Shown here piece after piece: positions 17,034-25,520 of a stretch of 64,000 bases of DNA. Each line of letters opens with the position of its first letter. Position 1 is the first letter of the stretch. The position numbers and the translations under genes are program-made. The DNA is from Dysgonomonas hofstadii (GTDB lineage: Bacteria; Bacteroidota; Bacteroidia; Bacteroidales; Dysgonomonadaceae), in assembly GCF_014196915.1 (NCBI RefSeq), contig NZ_JACIEP010000006.1:124001-188000 (forward strand), in the 5' to 3' direction. The notes beneath the pieces were generated by a model. That model saw only the letters and a list, made by a program, of their open reading frames with translations, was not told the DNA's origin and searched no databases.

Positions 17034-17369
17034 TTATTTGTTTCGAATATTATCAATTACCCTCACCAGGTCAGACCACACGGCATCCAGTTCTGTCAGC
17101 ACGGCACGCCCTTTGTCTGTTATCTCATAATATTTGCGTGGGGGGCCTTGCGTAGATTCTTCCCAGCGATAACTGAGTAAACCCTGGTTTTTCTGACGTG
17201 TGAGCAATGGATACAATGTTCCTTCTACTACGATCATTTCAGAGTCTTTTAGTTCGTTTATTATAGCAGATACATATGCATCTCCCTTCGACAAAATGCT
17301 CAGAATACAGTATTCAAGTATCCCCTTTCGCATTTGAGCCTTTATGTTGTCCACGTTAATTGTTTCCAT
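17034..17369 (-). CDS. PadR-family transcriptional regulator
   Basis: 111 residues with the PadR winged helix: KGILEYCILSILSKGDAYVSAII, then VVEGTLYPLLTRQKNQGLLSYRW and the wing GPPRKYYEITDKGRAVL. It lies between two PspC genes (9- and 11-base gaps) and is very probably the autoregulator of the operon. A candidate operator is the inverted repeat at 18015-18041. Confidence 0.92.
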   Translation of the reverse strand: METINVDNIKAQMRKGILEYCILSILSKGDAYVSAIINELKDSEMIVVEGTLYPLLTRQKNQGLLSYRWEESTQGPPRKYYEITDKGRAVLTELDAVWSDLVRVIDNIRNK

Positions 17370-17378
17370 ATCCTTCGT

Positions 17379-17960
17379 TTATTTAGATTGAGATGTATAT
17401 TTCCTTATATTTTCAGCAGTAGGAGCGAATCCTCTCATTTGTAGCTTCTGTGCCACACTAAGGGCACGTGGCGCCACTATCCATAAGACAATGTACGCTA
17501 ATATAGCAGTGCCATAGGCGAAAACCAGAACAACAAAGATCACCCTGATAATTGTGACATCGATTCCGGTATATTCCGACAAGCCGCTGCATACACCTGC
17601 GAGCATCTTATTATCTATATCGCGGAAGAACCTTTTATCTCCTTTCGTGTAATCAGTATCATCGCTATTATACGCAGAATAAGTGTTTTGCTTCTGACTG
17701 TGAGATGCTCCCTCAACCTCACCCAAGTGATCTATCACTATTTGCACTAAAGCCATATCAACTACCTGATTGGAAAACCTCATTTCTTTCTGGAATAACT
17801 CGGCCACACGGGCCTCAACATCCTCCATTACTTCACGGGCTTCATTTTTATCCGGTATTGTATCTTCAAATCGCTTCAGATATTCTTTCAATCTGAAATA
17901 AGCATCATCCTCCATAGTGAAGTTGATCTTTCCTATACTTACTTCTATAATCTTTTTCAT
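17379..17960 (-). CDS. PspC-domain protein (short form)
   Basis: 193 residues. The N-terminal about 85 residues parallel those of the longer PspC protein downstream (VSIGKINFTMEDDAYFRLKEYL). The PspC domain (about 105-170) has FFRDIDNKMLAGVCSGLSEYTGIDVTIIRVIF, then one or two membrane helices. It is the first gene of the operon and carries the promoter. The two PspC proteins probably arose by duplication and may work together. Confidence 0.88.
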   Translation of the reverse strand: MKKIIEVSIGKINFTMEDDAYFRLKEYLKRFEDTIPDKNEAREVMEDVEARVAELFQKEMRFSNQVVDMALVQIVIDHLGEVEGASHSQKQNTYSAYNSDDTDYTKGDKRFFRDIDNKMLAGVCSGLSEYTGIDVTIIRVIFVVLVFAYGTAILAYIVLWIVAPRALSVAQKLQMRGFAPTAENIRKYTSQSK

Positions 17961-17996
17961 AACCTATTATTATTTTATACAATGATGTTTGTAATG

Positions 17997-18028
17997 CAAA
18001 TATATAAATAAATATTAGTACCATGCAA
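17997..18028 (-). promoter_or_regulatory. Promoter of the PspC-PadR operon
   Basis: On the minus strand TTG (18026-18028) is followed after 21 bases by TATATTTG (17997-18004), a perfect -7 box. It lies 36 bases before the first PspC start codon. Confidence 0.6.
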
Positions 18029-18041
18029 TACATAGTACTAA
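18015..18041. promoter_or_regulatory. Candidate PadR operator
   Basis: TTAGTAC (18015-18021) and GTACTAA (18035-18041) are perfect inverted repeats with a 13-base spacer. They span the -33 element of the operon promoter, a position suited to repression by the PadR protein encoded in the operon. Confidence 0.45.
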
Positions 18042-18185
18042 CAGAAAAGAAATAATTCTGGATATATAATTGATAACATGCAAATTAGTCAGATACAGCA
18101 ACATGAGATTTAACCTATTTTAACCACATGACAATATAAAGTAAACATTTTAGCAGTAAAAATGTAGTTAAAATCATATTTTATT

Positions 18186-18690
18186 TCAGAAAGTTTATCT
18201 ATATAATCAGAATAGTCAATGAAGTCATCTAGACTTTTTTTTATTAGCAATATTTTGGAGTAAATACTCGCTTTATCATTTTGAATTCGAAGAATCGGCG
18301 AAGCCAACAGAAATGAAAAATCTCTTGAGAAACGAGATGCTTCCTATCGCCAGCATGACAATCAACGATCGACGAAGCGAAGGCGAGTCAAAATGAAAGA
18401 AAAATTAAAAGTCTAGATGACATTAATATAAGCGATCTTTGAATTGTAAATCGACGGAGCCAAATGCGAAATCGGCATCGTCAGAAATATAGAAAATATG
18501 TCAGAAATGTCAAGTTTTAAGAAACAGTTACGAGTTGCTTCGCCTAACGGGCAGGTACGGGTTACAAGTTTGTTAACTGATAACTGAGTAATCTGTCAGG
18601 TTTGATTAAAAATGCTGCAAAAGTGTAACTTTTGTAACTTTTTTGTTAACCGAAGAATCTGTCAGATTTGTCAGGTTTTAGTAAAAAAAC
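18186..18690. repeat. Composite dispersed-repeat locus 3
   Basis: The 899-base gap before the tandem TonB_C gene holds no believable gene. Modules in order: TTTATCTATA; a 15-bp inverted repeat GTCATCTAGACTTTT (18224-18238 and 18407-18421) enclosing the hairpin unit (18276-18359); CGATCTTTGAA; AAATCGACGGAGCC; TGTCAGAAATGTCA; TACGGGTTACAAG; GTTAACTGATAACTGA; CTGTCAGGTTTGATT; a 40-bp block (18611-18650) repeated in perfect inversion at 60594-60633; and TTTGTCAGGTTTTAG (18668-18682). Confidence 0.8.
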
Positions 18691-18859
18691 AACAGATGAA
18701 CATTATTTAAATAAATCACAGCTTCTACAATTCAAACTTAAATCCAATTGACAAACAATCAATTAACTTTTTATGCGTTTTGATATAAACAATCTTAAAA
18801 ACCAATTTAGACGATAAGATATTTTATATATTTGTCGATCTAAGTTTTACGAAAGAGGA

Positions 18860-19747
18860 ATGAAACATAAAATAATTGCTTTATTAATTTTTATAACAAT
18901 CTGGATCACTGAAGCTTCTTCACAAACAGGAATTACAGCGAGGCTCATTGAGACCGAAACTACGATAGAGGGAACGACAAAGTCCCGCTTTCCGGGAGGA
19001 GAAGGCACTTTGTATGATTACCTTATCAAGAATATAAGATATCCTTATATTTTAGTCCAAACTGAAATGGAAGGGGATGTTGATCTAAAATTTTCGATAG
19101 ATAAGGAAGGTAAAGCAGAAAATATTGCAGTATTGAAAGGCTTTGATCCGCTGGCTGATGATGAAATAATCAGGGTTATAAAAAATATGCCTAAATGGAT
19201 ACCAGCCGAATCTGACGGGAAGCCTATAGATGCCAACTTTAGACTAAATATACATTTTAGCCTGAATGATGAATTGAAAGAACTGGCTAAACAAATGAAA
19301 GATACGGCCAACGAGTACAGCTATGTAGAACATCCTATTATAGCTGAATACAGAATGAAAACTGAAGAACTGGCCACAGCAGCAAAATTACCTGAGAATT
19401 CTGATATAGAGCCGGATAAAGAACAGACACAAGTTGATTTCTCCTTAAACCGAAGCCCAGAATTCCCAGGAGGGACAAATGCTTTGGAAGCCTATCTTAA
19501 AGAAAACATGAGATATCCCAAAAGAGCGATTAAATATGGCATAGAGGGACGAACAATATTTAACCTGCTAATATCACCGGAAGGGGAAATATCAAAAATA
19601 TGGATATTTAAATCCCTGTTCCCTGATTGTGACGAAGAAGCCTTCATTCTCATAAAGAAGATGCCCAAATGGGTACCCGGATTAAAGAATGGAGAACCGG
19701 CAAGCATGGAGGTCCTGGTTCCCATAGCATTTGTACTGCCTAAATAA
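18860..19747 (+). CDS. Periplasmic protein with two TonB C-terminal domains
   Basis: 295 residues. A signal peptide ends near ASSQ (about 21). Two TonB_C-like repeats follow: FPGGEGTLYDYLIKNIRYP at about 45 and FPGGTNALEAYLKENMRYP at about 202, each running to a MPKW(I/V)P motif about 55 residues later. Unlike an energy transducer it has no membrane anchor beyond the signal and no Pro-rich spacer. It may bind TonB boxes or peptidoglycan in the periplasm, but the role is unknown. A TATATTTG -7 box lies at 18827-18834. Confidence 0.85.
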   Translation: MKHKIIALLIFITIWITEASSQTGITARLIETETTIEGTTKSRFPGGEGTLYDYLIKNIRYPYILVQTEMEGDVDLKFSIDKEGKAENIAVLKGFDPLADDEIIRVIKNMPKWIPAESDGKPIDANFRLNIHFSLNDELKELAKQMKDTANEYSYVEHPIIAEYRMKTEELATAAKLPENSDIEPDKEQTQVDFSLNRSPEFPGGTNALEAYLKENMRYPKRAIKYGIEGRTIFNLLISPEGEISKIWIFKSLFPDCDEEAFILIKKMPKWVPGLKNGEPASMEVLVPIAFVLPK

Positions 19748-19840
19748 ATATTCTTTATAGAGTATAAGCGAACATATTTAACATTATATTGTTTTATATA
19801 TTAAAATTATAAAAACAACAATATAATAAATTACATAAAT

Positions 19841-20251
19841 ATGAAATTACTGGAAAAGAATACAGATTTAGGCTTGCTTATTTTACGATTGACCATAGGT
19901 ATATTGATGCTGCTGCATGGTATAGCCAAACTAATGCACGGCGCAGGAGGCATAGAACAAATGCTCGAGGGCATGGGTCTGCCTTCATTTATAGTATACG
20001 GCGTGTATATTGGAGAAGTGATAGCCCCATTATTCATTATCTTCGGTTACGGGACACGGATAGCGGCCGCTATTTTTGCCTTCAATATGATAGTTGCTGT
20101 TGGTATGGCCCATGCAGGAGATATATTCATTTTAAGCAAATCCGGAGGATGGGCTATAGAAATGCAAGGTCTGTATTTCTTCGGAGCAGTAGCTTTAATG
20201 TTTACAGGAGCAGGCAAGTATGCTTTAAGTAACAAGCATCTATGGGATTAA
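19841..20251 (+). CDS. DoxX-family membrane protein
   Basis: 136 residues with four hydrophobic helices and the DoxX family start GLLILRLTIGILMLLHGIAKLMHGAGG, then GEVIAPLFIIFGYGTRIAA. Family members are small inner-membrane proteins linked to redox or sulfur stress, with no single agreed activity. It is followed by a terminator, so it is probably transcribed alone. Confidence 0.88.
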   Translation: MKLLEKNTDLGLLILRLTIGILMLLHGIAKLMHGAGGIEQMLEGMGLPSFIVYGVYIGEVIAPLFIIFGYGTRIAAAIFAFNMIVAVGMAHAGDIFILSKSGGWAIEMQGLYFFGAVALMFTGAGKYALSNKHLWD

Positions 20252-20280
20252 AAAAAGTTTTAGATAAATAATCAGATAAG

Positions 20281-20314
20281 AGATCGAACCGAAAGGTTTG
20301 ATCTTTTGTTTTTA
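20281..20314 (+). terminator. Terminator after the DoxX gene
   Basis: AGATCGAACC pairs with GGTTTGATCT (one G-T pair) around a GAAA loop, followed by a T-rich run. Confidence 0.8.
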
Positions 20315-20353
20315 TCAAAAATAAAGAAATTTATCTATAACTTTGTGATCTAA

Positions 20354-21376
20354 ATGAAGAAGCCGATGACAACAAAAGAACAATACTGGAAATACACTCT
20401 TATTGCTCTTCTCATAATTATGGGAATCGTATTATTTCGTGAATATGCCCCTTTTCTGAGCGGTTTTTTAGGAGCTTCTACCGTATATGTTCTTGTCAGG
20501 AAACAAATGTTTTTCCTGGTTGAAAAGAAAAAAATCAGAAAAAGCCTGTCGGCAACCCTCATTCTTATTGAGGTCTTACTTATATTTCTCATACCATGTA
20601 CCTTTGCTGTATGGCTATTAATAGAGGAATTGCATGGGATTAATCTAAATCCCACTGCCACTATAGACACTATACAAAATTTCGCCAATCTTATAAAAGA
20701 AAAAACCGGGTATTATGCTTTAAGTACCGATAACCTGGTAAAAGCGGCTGCCTATCTACCTAAGATAGGGCAAATGCTGGTAGCCGGAGTCAGTAGCTTT
20801 GCTTTGAATTCGGTCATTCTTTTGTTTGTGCTATATTTTATGCTTGTAAGCGGCAAGGAAATGGAAAAGTTCTTTTATGATCTGCTTCCTTTCAATAATG
20901 AAAACAAAAAAGATGTATTGAAAGAAGTAAATGTAATGGTTAAGTCCAATGCCATTGGGATTCCCCTCTTAGCGATAATCCAGGGTGCTTTTGCCTTGAT
21001 AGGATATTATCTGTTCGATGTGCCAAATCCCGTATTATTTGCATTTGTCACCTGTTTTGCAACAATAATACCTGTTGTGGGCACAATGATGATATGGTTT
21101 CCTTTGGCACTATATATGGGACTGAACGGAGACTGGCCTAATGCCATAGGCTTAACTGTTTATGCATTAATTGTCATATCGAATGTGGACAATGTAGTAC
21201 GCCTTTTTCTTCAAAAACAACTAGCTAATATTCATCCTCTGATAACCGTATTCGGGGTAGTGATAGGGCTATCCGTTTTCGGTTTTTGGGGTGTAATATT
21301 CGGGCCTTTGTATTTATCTATGTTTGTTTTGTTACTTAATATATTCAAAAGGGAATATCTGGATAAGAACCAATAA
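20354..21376 (+). CDS. AI-2E family transporter (YdiK/PerM-like)
   Basis: 340 residues with about eight transmembrane helices, a soluble stretch at about 95-145, and the family's C-terminal motifs (GAFALIGYYLFDVPNPVLFAFV, then IIPVVGTMMIWFPLALY and the helix ending VIFGPLYLSM). Family members export autoinducer-2 or act as ion/proton antiporters, so the substrate is open. A TAACTTTG -7 box lies at 20338-20345. It converges on the large TonB-dependent receptor gene. Confidence 0.88.
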   Translation: MKKPMTTKEQYWKYTLIALLIIMGIVLFREYAPFLSGFLGASTVYVLVRKQMFFLVEKKKIRKSLSATLILIEVLLIFLIPCTFAVWLLIEELHGINLNPTATIDTIQNFANLIKEKTGYYALSTDNLVKAAAYLPKIGQMLVAGVSSFALNSVILLFVLYFMLVSGKEMEKFFYDLLPFNNENKKDVLKEVNVMVKSNAIGIPLLAIIQGAFALIGYYLFDVPNPVLFAFVTCFATIIPVVGTMMIWFPLALYMGLNGDWPNAIGLTVYALIVISNVDNVVRLFLQKQLANIHPLITVFGVVIGLSVFGFWGVIFGPLYLSMFVLLLNIFKREYLDKNQ

Positions 21377-21426
21377 CAACAGAGTTCCCCATAAAGGAGA
21401 ACTCCCAAAATAGATCTATCGTAAAT

Positions 21427-23976
21427 CTACATTCCGCCTCCTTGTCCTCCACCTTGTCCCGAGCCTTGAGCTCCACCCTGTTCTCCGCCGGACATTCCGT
21501 CATCGTTGCTTATACTCCGTTTGGTTTTCTTTATCTGTGCTTTCATTTCGCCAAAACGGAACGACACAGAGATACCAAAAGACCGCATCCGGTTTGTATT
21601 TCTCGTCTCGGAATAAAAGATCGGAGTAATTTGTTCGTTCTTAAACTCACGGTCTTTTTGGAACGGATTCTGCACAAATGCCCTAAAAGTAAGTCTCTCA
21701 CTCATAAATCCTTTTGATGCGGAAAGGCTATGAAAGGAGAATGTAGAGCCTTTACTCTCCAGTCCGATTTGAGGACTGAACACTCCGGCATTGGCATATA
21801 TGCGAAAAGCCTTTGGGAAAGAATACTGCGCCCCGCTATAGAAGGATCCCTGAAATCCGTGGTTAGACAGATTTTGATAATTATTAGATGCAGTACTGGC
21901 TTCAAGATTGGTCTTCACGTCTGTATATCCACCCCATAAGTTACTGTAGAAACGGAGTTTATCGGTGATACTCCAATTGACATAGGCCGACATACTCAGG
22001 CTTTTACGCTTTCCAATATTATCATAGGTGGTAGTGTTCACATTACCTTCTCGCGTGGCAATCCGTTCTATACCGTTGTTCTCAAAATTGTAAGATACAT
22101 TCATATTGAAGTTGATCTTCGGCGTAAAGAATCCATAATTTGAGTTAATTGAATGAGACTTTACAGCATCAAGCCCTGGGTTCCCTATCGTTACGAAGCT
22201 TGCATCAGAATTATTCTGATATGGATTCAACTGGTAAATACCCGGACGCGAGATGCGCATGTTATACCCCAAACGAATATTCTGAGCCGGTTTTATCTGA
22301 TAAGTAACAGTTGCCGATGGTACCAGATTTGAATAATCCGTTTTGAAATTCTGGACTGTATTTTTTGGATATTTGGCATTAAGCCAGGTGGCTTCATACC
22401 TTACTCCTGTTTTCAACCCCCATTTTTTGAATTTGGCGCTGTACCCTCCATAAGCGGCGAGAATGTCCTGCTCGTGCCTGAATTTATCTTCGACTCTATC
22501 TAATATTTCCCATGTCCCATCAGGCTTTAAGTCCTCTCTTCCACTATTACTCTGGTTGAGACGTATAATATATTTCAACCCTGTTTCAAGGCTATGCACT
22601 TTACCAAAAGGAGTGACAAAATCTATCTGGAAAGTATGTTCTTTCTGATCTGCATCGGAATATTGCCTGTTGTCAATCGCATTCTGAGGTATATCTCCTT
22701 CAGCATTCTGGATATTCACATCTGACTCCGAGTCATTAGGACTGACACTAAAACGGTAAGATGCGGTCAAAAGCTGATCTTTCTTTTTAAATGTACGCTG
22801 ATAATCAACATTGAGATCAGTACCTCCATAGGTATTTTTGTTATTGCCTAGCTGGTTGTATTTATAATATTGATCTCCATTCATATCGAACATCTGGTTG
22901 AACCAGTCCGACTTCGATTTACCATCTCCAAAATAACGGTTAAACCCAACATTGATCAGGTTGAGAGTATCTATCTCGTAACTTAGTTCACCCGAACCGT
23001 ATTGACCGCTACCATCATACTTTGATGAGCCGTTCCGGTGCAAAAACTTATTACTATTCGCCTCGGCAGTATTCCTCAGATCTTCCAGAAAACCATATAC
23101 ATCTGATGTAGGCTGTTTCCATTTATAATAATTATAGCCTCCATTGAAACCTATTTTCCCTACTTTCATCGTTAGGTAACCTCCACCTCCGAAACCTCCA
23201 CGATCATCTATACGTGCATTCAGGTTGGCGGTATAGCCACCCATAGATGAATTTTTCTGGGTTATAATATTGATAATTCCGGTTACTCCTTCCGCATCAT
23301 ATTTTGCTCCCGGATCGGTAATCACCTGTATATCTTTTACCGTATTGGCCGGCATGCTGCGCAATACGTCTTTCGGATTATTAGATATCATATTGGAAGG
23401 CTTCCCATTCATATATATCTTAAAACTGGACGACCCTTTCAACTGTATATTTTCCTCTCCGTCCACAGTTACCATCGGCACTTTTTTCAGCATTTCCAGC
23501 ACATTGTTGGTCTTTGACTCGGGATCACTCTCAATACTATAAGTTATTTTATCGAGATCGACTTGTACTAAAGGTTTCTGAGCAGAAACAACAACCTCAT
23601 TCAGAGCCTGGGCATCATCGCTCATCTCTATGTTTCCTAAGTCAAGCGTTTTTGTGTTTCCTATTTCTATTTCCTTAGAACATGTACTTTTCCCTATATA
23701 TTCCGACTGGAAGATATACTTACCGGTCTTATTCATCGTAAAGCTGAATTTACCATTCTCATCTGTAGCTATGGCTTTTACCGGAGTCACCGGATTATCA
23801 GCCGACAGAATTTTTATGGTAACATAGGGAATTGTTTCATTTGTCAGCGAATCTTTTACCTGTCCTTTTACAGTTACATTTACAACGGAATGCTGAGCAG
23901 AGACAAATGAAAAATTCAGGAGAAGAAACCCGGTTAATAAAAGGATAATCTTCAGATTGGGCGTACTTTGTTTCAT
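21427..23976 (-). CDS. TonB-dependent-receptor-like outer-membrane protein
   Basis: 849 residues. A signal peptide ends near SAQ (about 27), followed by a carboxypeptidase-regulatory-like beta sandwich (about 32-115), a plug-like domain (about 125-240, VDLDKITYSIESDPESKTNNVLEML) and a long C-terminal barrel of the OMP_b-brl_3 type. The C-terminus carries a flexible tail of repeated GGxQGG units. No SusD partner follows, so it is not a SusC-type glycan importer; the substrate is unknown. The tail is unusual because barrels normally end in a final strand with an aromatic residue. Confidence 0.88.
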   Translation of the reverse strand: MKQSTPNLKIILLLTGFLLLNFSFVSAQHSVVNVTVKGQVKDSLTNETIPYVTIKILSADNPVTPVKAIATDENGKFSFTMNKTGKYIFQSEYIGKSTCSKEIEIGNTKTLDLGNIEMSDDAQALNEVVVSAQKPLVQVDLDKITYSIESDPESKTNNVLEMLKKVPMVTVDGEENIQLKGSSSFKIYMNGKPSNMISNNPKDVLRSMPANTVKDIQVITDPGAKYDAEGVTGIINIITQKNSSMGGYTANLNARIDDRGGFGGGGYLTMKVGKIGFNGGYNYYKWKQPTSDVYGFLEDLRNTAEANSNKFLHRNGSSKYDGSGQYGSGELSYEIDTLNLINVGFNRYFGDGKSKSDWFNQMFDMNGDQYYKYNQLGNNKNTYGGTDLNVDYQRTFKKKDQLLTASYRFSVSPNDSESDVNIQNAEGDIPQNAIDNRQYSDADQKEHTFQIDFVTPFGKVHSLETGLKYIIRLNQSNSGREDLKPDGTWEILDRVEDKFRHEQDILAAYGGYSAKFKKWGLKTGVRYEATWLNAKYPKNTVQNFKTDYSNLVPSATVTYQIKPAQNIRLGYNMRISRPGIYQLNPYQNNSDASFVTIGNPGLDAVKSHSINSNYGFFTPKINFNMNVSYNFENNGIERIATREGNVNTTTYDNIGKRKSLSMSAYVNWSITDKLRFYSNLWGGYTDVKTNLEASTASNNYQNLSNHGFQGSFYSGAQYSFPKAFRIYANAGVFSPQIGLESKGSTFSFHSLSASKGFMSERLTFRAFVQNPFQKDREFKNEQITPIFYSETRNTNRMRSFGISVSFRFGEMKAQIKKTKRSISNDDGMSGGEQGGAQGSGQGGGQGGGM

Positions 23977-24295
23977 AGATGTTAGCGTTATTATTCTATT
24001 GGTTAAGTTCTTGTTGTGAATATAAAATGAGATAACAATTTTATCTCATTTTCTTATACCAGTCGTATTTATTATATTTTTATCACCATATCGTTTTCTA
24101 TTTCATTATTTTTAACAATAAAGATCTGTAATATAAATAAATATCTAAGTTCAGTATATTGTATTGCCAAATATATGTCTATTTTTTTAGACAAAAGAAA
24201 GACTGACTATTTTTTTAGACAATTTCACATTTAGTTTCGGCGGCAGAGTCAGCTTGTTAATCCCCTTATGGTAAACTTCTTAAAAAAACAATCCT

Positions 24296-24476
24296 ATATT
24301 TTAACAAAAACCTGACAAAACGGACAGATTCTTATCCTTTAGCTATTAATCAATAGCTATAAGCTTATTAACTAAAACCTGACAAAAGGGACAAAAATTT
24401 AATATTTATTTTCCTATTTCAAAGATCGCTTCCTACTTTCTACTGTCTACTGACTACTATATACACATAGATAAAG
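24296..24476. repeat. Composite dispersed-repeat locus 4 (minus orientation)
   Basis: The 576-base gap upstream of the TonB receptor gene holds, on the minus strand and in order, ACTTTATCTAT, an 8-nt period run of AGTAGACA-like units (24432-24454), CGATCTTTGAAATA, and two copies of TTTTGTCAGGTTTT (around 24306-24318 and 24374-24387). The order ACTTTATCTAT, CGATCTTTGAA, GTCAGGTTTTAG matches the locus at 60.6-60.76 kb. No gene is seen. Confidence 0.7.
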
Positions 24477-24501
24477 TATTCAAATATTTATTACATACCT
24501 A

Positions 24502-24545
24502 TTGCATAATCCAAATAAAAAAGATTACTTTGCATTTCAAAGTAA
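24502..24545 (+). promoter_or_regulatory. Promoter and operator of the membrane protein/regulator operon
   Basis: TTG (24502-24504) is followed after 20 bases by TTACTTTG (24525-24532), close to TAnnTTTG. The same TTACTTTG is the left arm of a perfect dyad, TTACTTTG-CATTT-CAAAGTAA (24525-24545), so a bound regulator would cover the -7 box. Its core CTTTGNATTTCAAAG recurs at 25477-25491 before creD. Confidence 0.65.
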
Positions 24546-24552
24546 ATAAATT

Positions 24553-25158
24553 ATGGATACAAACCTCGATGATTTGAAACATATACGTTCCATGATGGAG
24601 CGTTCCAGCAAATTCCTTTCATTAAGCGGCATGTCGGGCGTATCGGCCGGATTGGTGGCACTTATCGGGGCGTTTGCTGCCTATAATATACTTAAAGGGA
24701 GTTTATCTGTCACTGGGAATGTAAAGTATGACCTTGTCTTGCTGGCAATAATCGTAATTTTAGGAGCGGCAATAGTCGGATTCTACTTTTGTGCCCGTAA
24801 AGCGAAGAAAAACGGATCCAGGTTATGGATGCCCGTTACATATCAGGTATTAGCTGATTTCATGATCCCAATGGCTGTGGGTGGGATCTTCTGCGCTATT
24901 TTACTATATCATAACATATGGTTTCTTATTGCGCCATCCATGCTTATTTTTTATGGATTAGCCCTTATTATTGCAGGTGAACGTACATATAAAGACATAA
25001 AAATATTGGGTGCCTGTGAAATTATACTGGGACTGTTTGCCGCTATTGCCGACTGGAACAATCTTATCTTTTGGGCCATAGGCTTTGGTATTCTGCATAT
25101 AATATACGGACTGGTGATGCACTTCAAATATGATGCAAAGCCAAATAAAGACAGCTGA
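24553..25158 (+). CDS. Multi-pass membrane protein of unknown function
   Basis: 201 residues with six hydrophobic helices after a charged N-terminus (MDTNLDDLKHIRSMMERSSKF). Proteins of this type sit upstream of small winged-helix regulators in many Bacteroidetes. Here it begins right after a dyad operator and ends 2 bases before the regulator gene, so it is probably repressed by it. No transport or enzyme motif is recognised. Confidence 0.75.
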   Translation: MDTNLDDLKHIRSMMERSSKFLSLSGMSGVSAGLVALIGAFAAYNILKGSLSVTGNVKYDLVLLAIIVILGAAIVGFYFCARKAKKNGSRLWMPVTYQVLADFMIPMAVGGIFCAILLYHNIWFLIAPSMLIFYGLALIIAGERTYKDIKILGACEIILGLFAAIADWNNLIFWAIGFGILHIIYGLVMHFKYDAKPNKDS

Positions 25159-25160
25159 AT

Positions 25161-25460
25161 ATGAAGGATATTATATCAGGATTAAATAAAGCCTTCGACA
25201 GCCGTGTACGCCTAGGCATTATGTCTGTGTTATCGGTTAACGAGAGTGTGGACTTCAATACCATAAAGGAATTGCTCAACGTTACCGATGGCAACCTGGC
25301 CAGCCACCTCAAAGCCCTTGAAAAAGAGAATATCATCGAGGTAAAAAAACAATTCCTTGGCCGCAAACCCAATACTTCGTATATGATAACACCCTTAGGG
25401 GCAAAACTTTTTAAAGAACATATCGACGCACTTGAAAAATTAATTAATCCTTTATCATAA
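25161..25460 (+). CDS. Winged-helix transcriptional regulator (HTH_34 type)
   Basis: 99 residues forming one winged helix: NKAFDSRVRLGIMSVL, the recognition region FNTIKELLNVTDGNLASHLKALEKENII, and the wing KKQFLGRKPNTSYMITPLG. It is of the MarR/ArsR-like HTH_34 class without a metal-binding Cys cluster. Matching dyads before the upstream gene (24525-24545) and before creD (25477-25491) make it the likely controller of both. Confidence 0.88.
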   Translation: MKDIISGLNKAFDSRVRLGIMSVLSVNESVDFNTIKELLNVTDGNLASHLKALEKENIIEVKKQFLGRKPNTSYMITPLGAKLFKEHIDALEKLINPLS

Positions 25461-25476
25461 TTTTTTTATTTTACAA

Positions 25477-25491
25477 CTTTGAATTTCAAAG
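25477..25491 (+). promoter_or_regulatory. Second copy of the winged-helix operator, before creD
   Basis: CTTTGAATTTCAAAG is a perfect 5-bp dyad with a 5-base spacer. It matches 14 of 15 bases of the core at 24528-24542 and lies 30 bases before the creD start. Confidence 0.55.
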
Positions 25492-25520
25492 AACTTTTAA
25501 TAAACATCATTTTAAAGCTT

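Noticed and set aside
18110-18307. 65-residue minus-strand open frame
   Set aside because: It covers the inverted repeats and part of the hairpin unit at locus 3, and shows no protein-like features.
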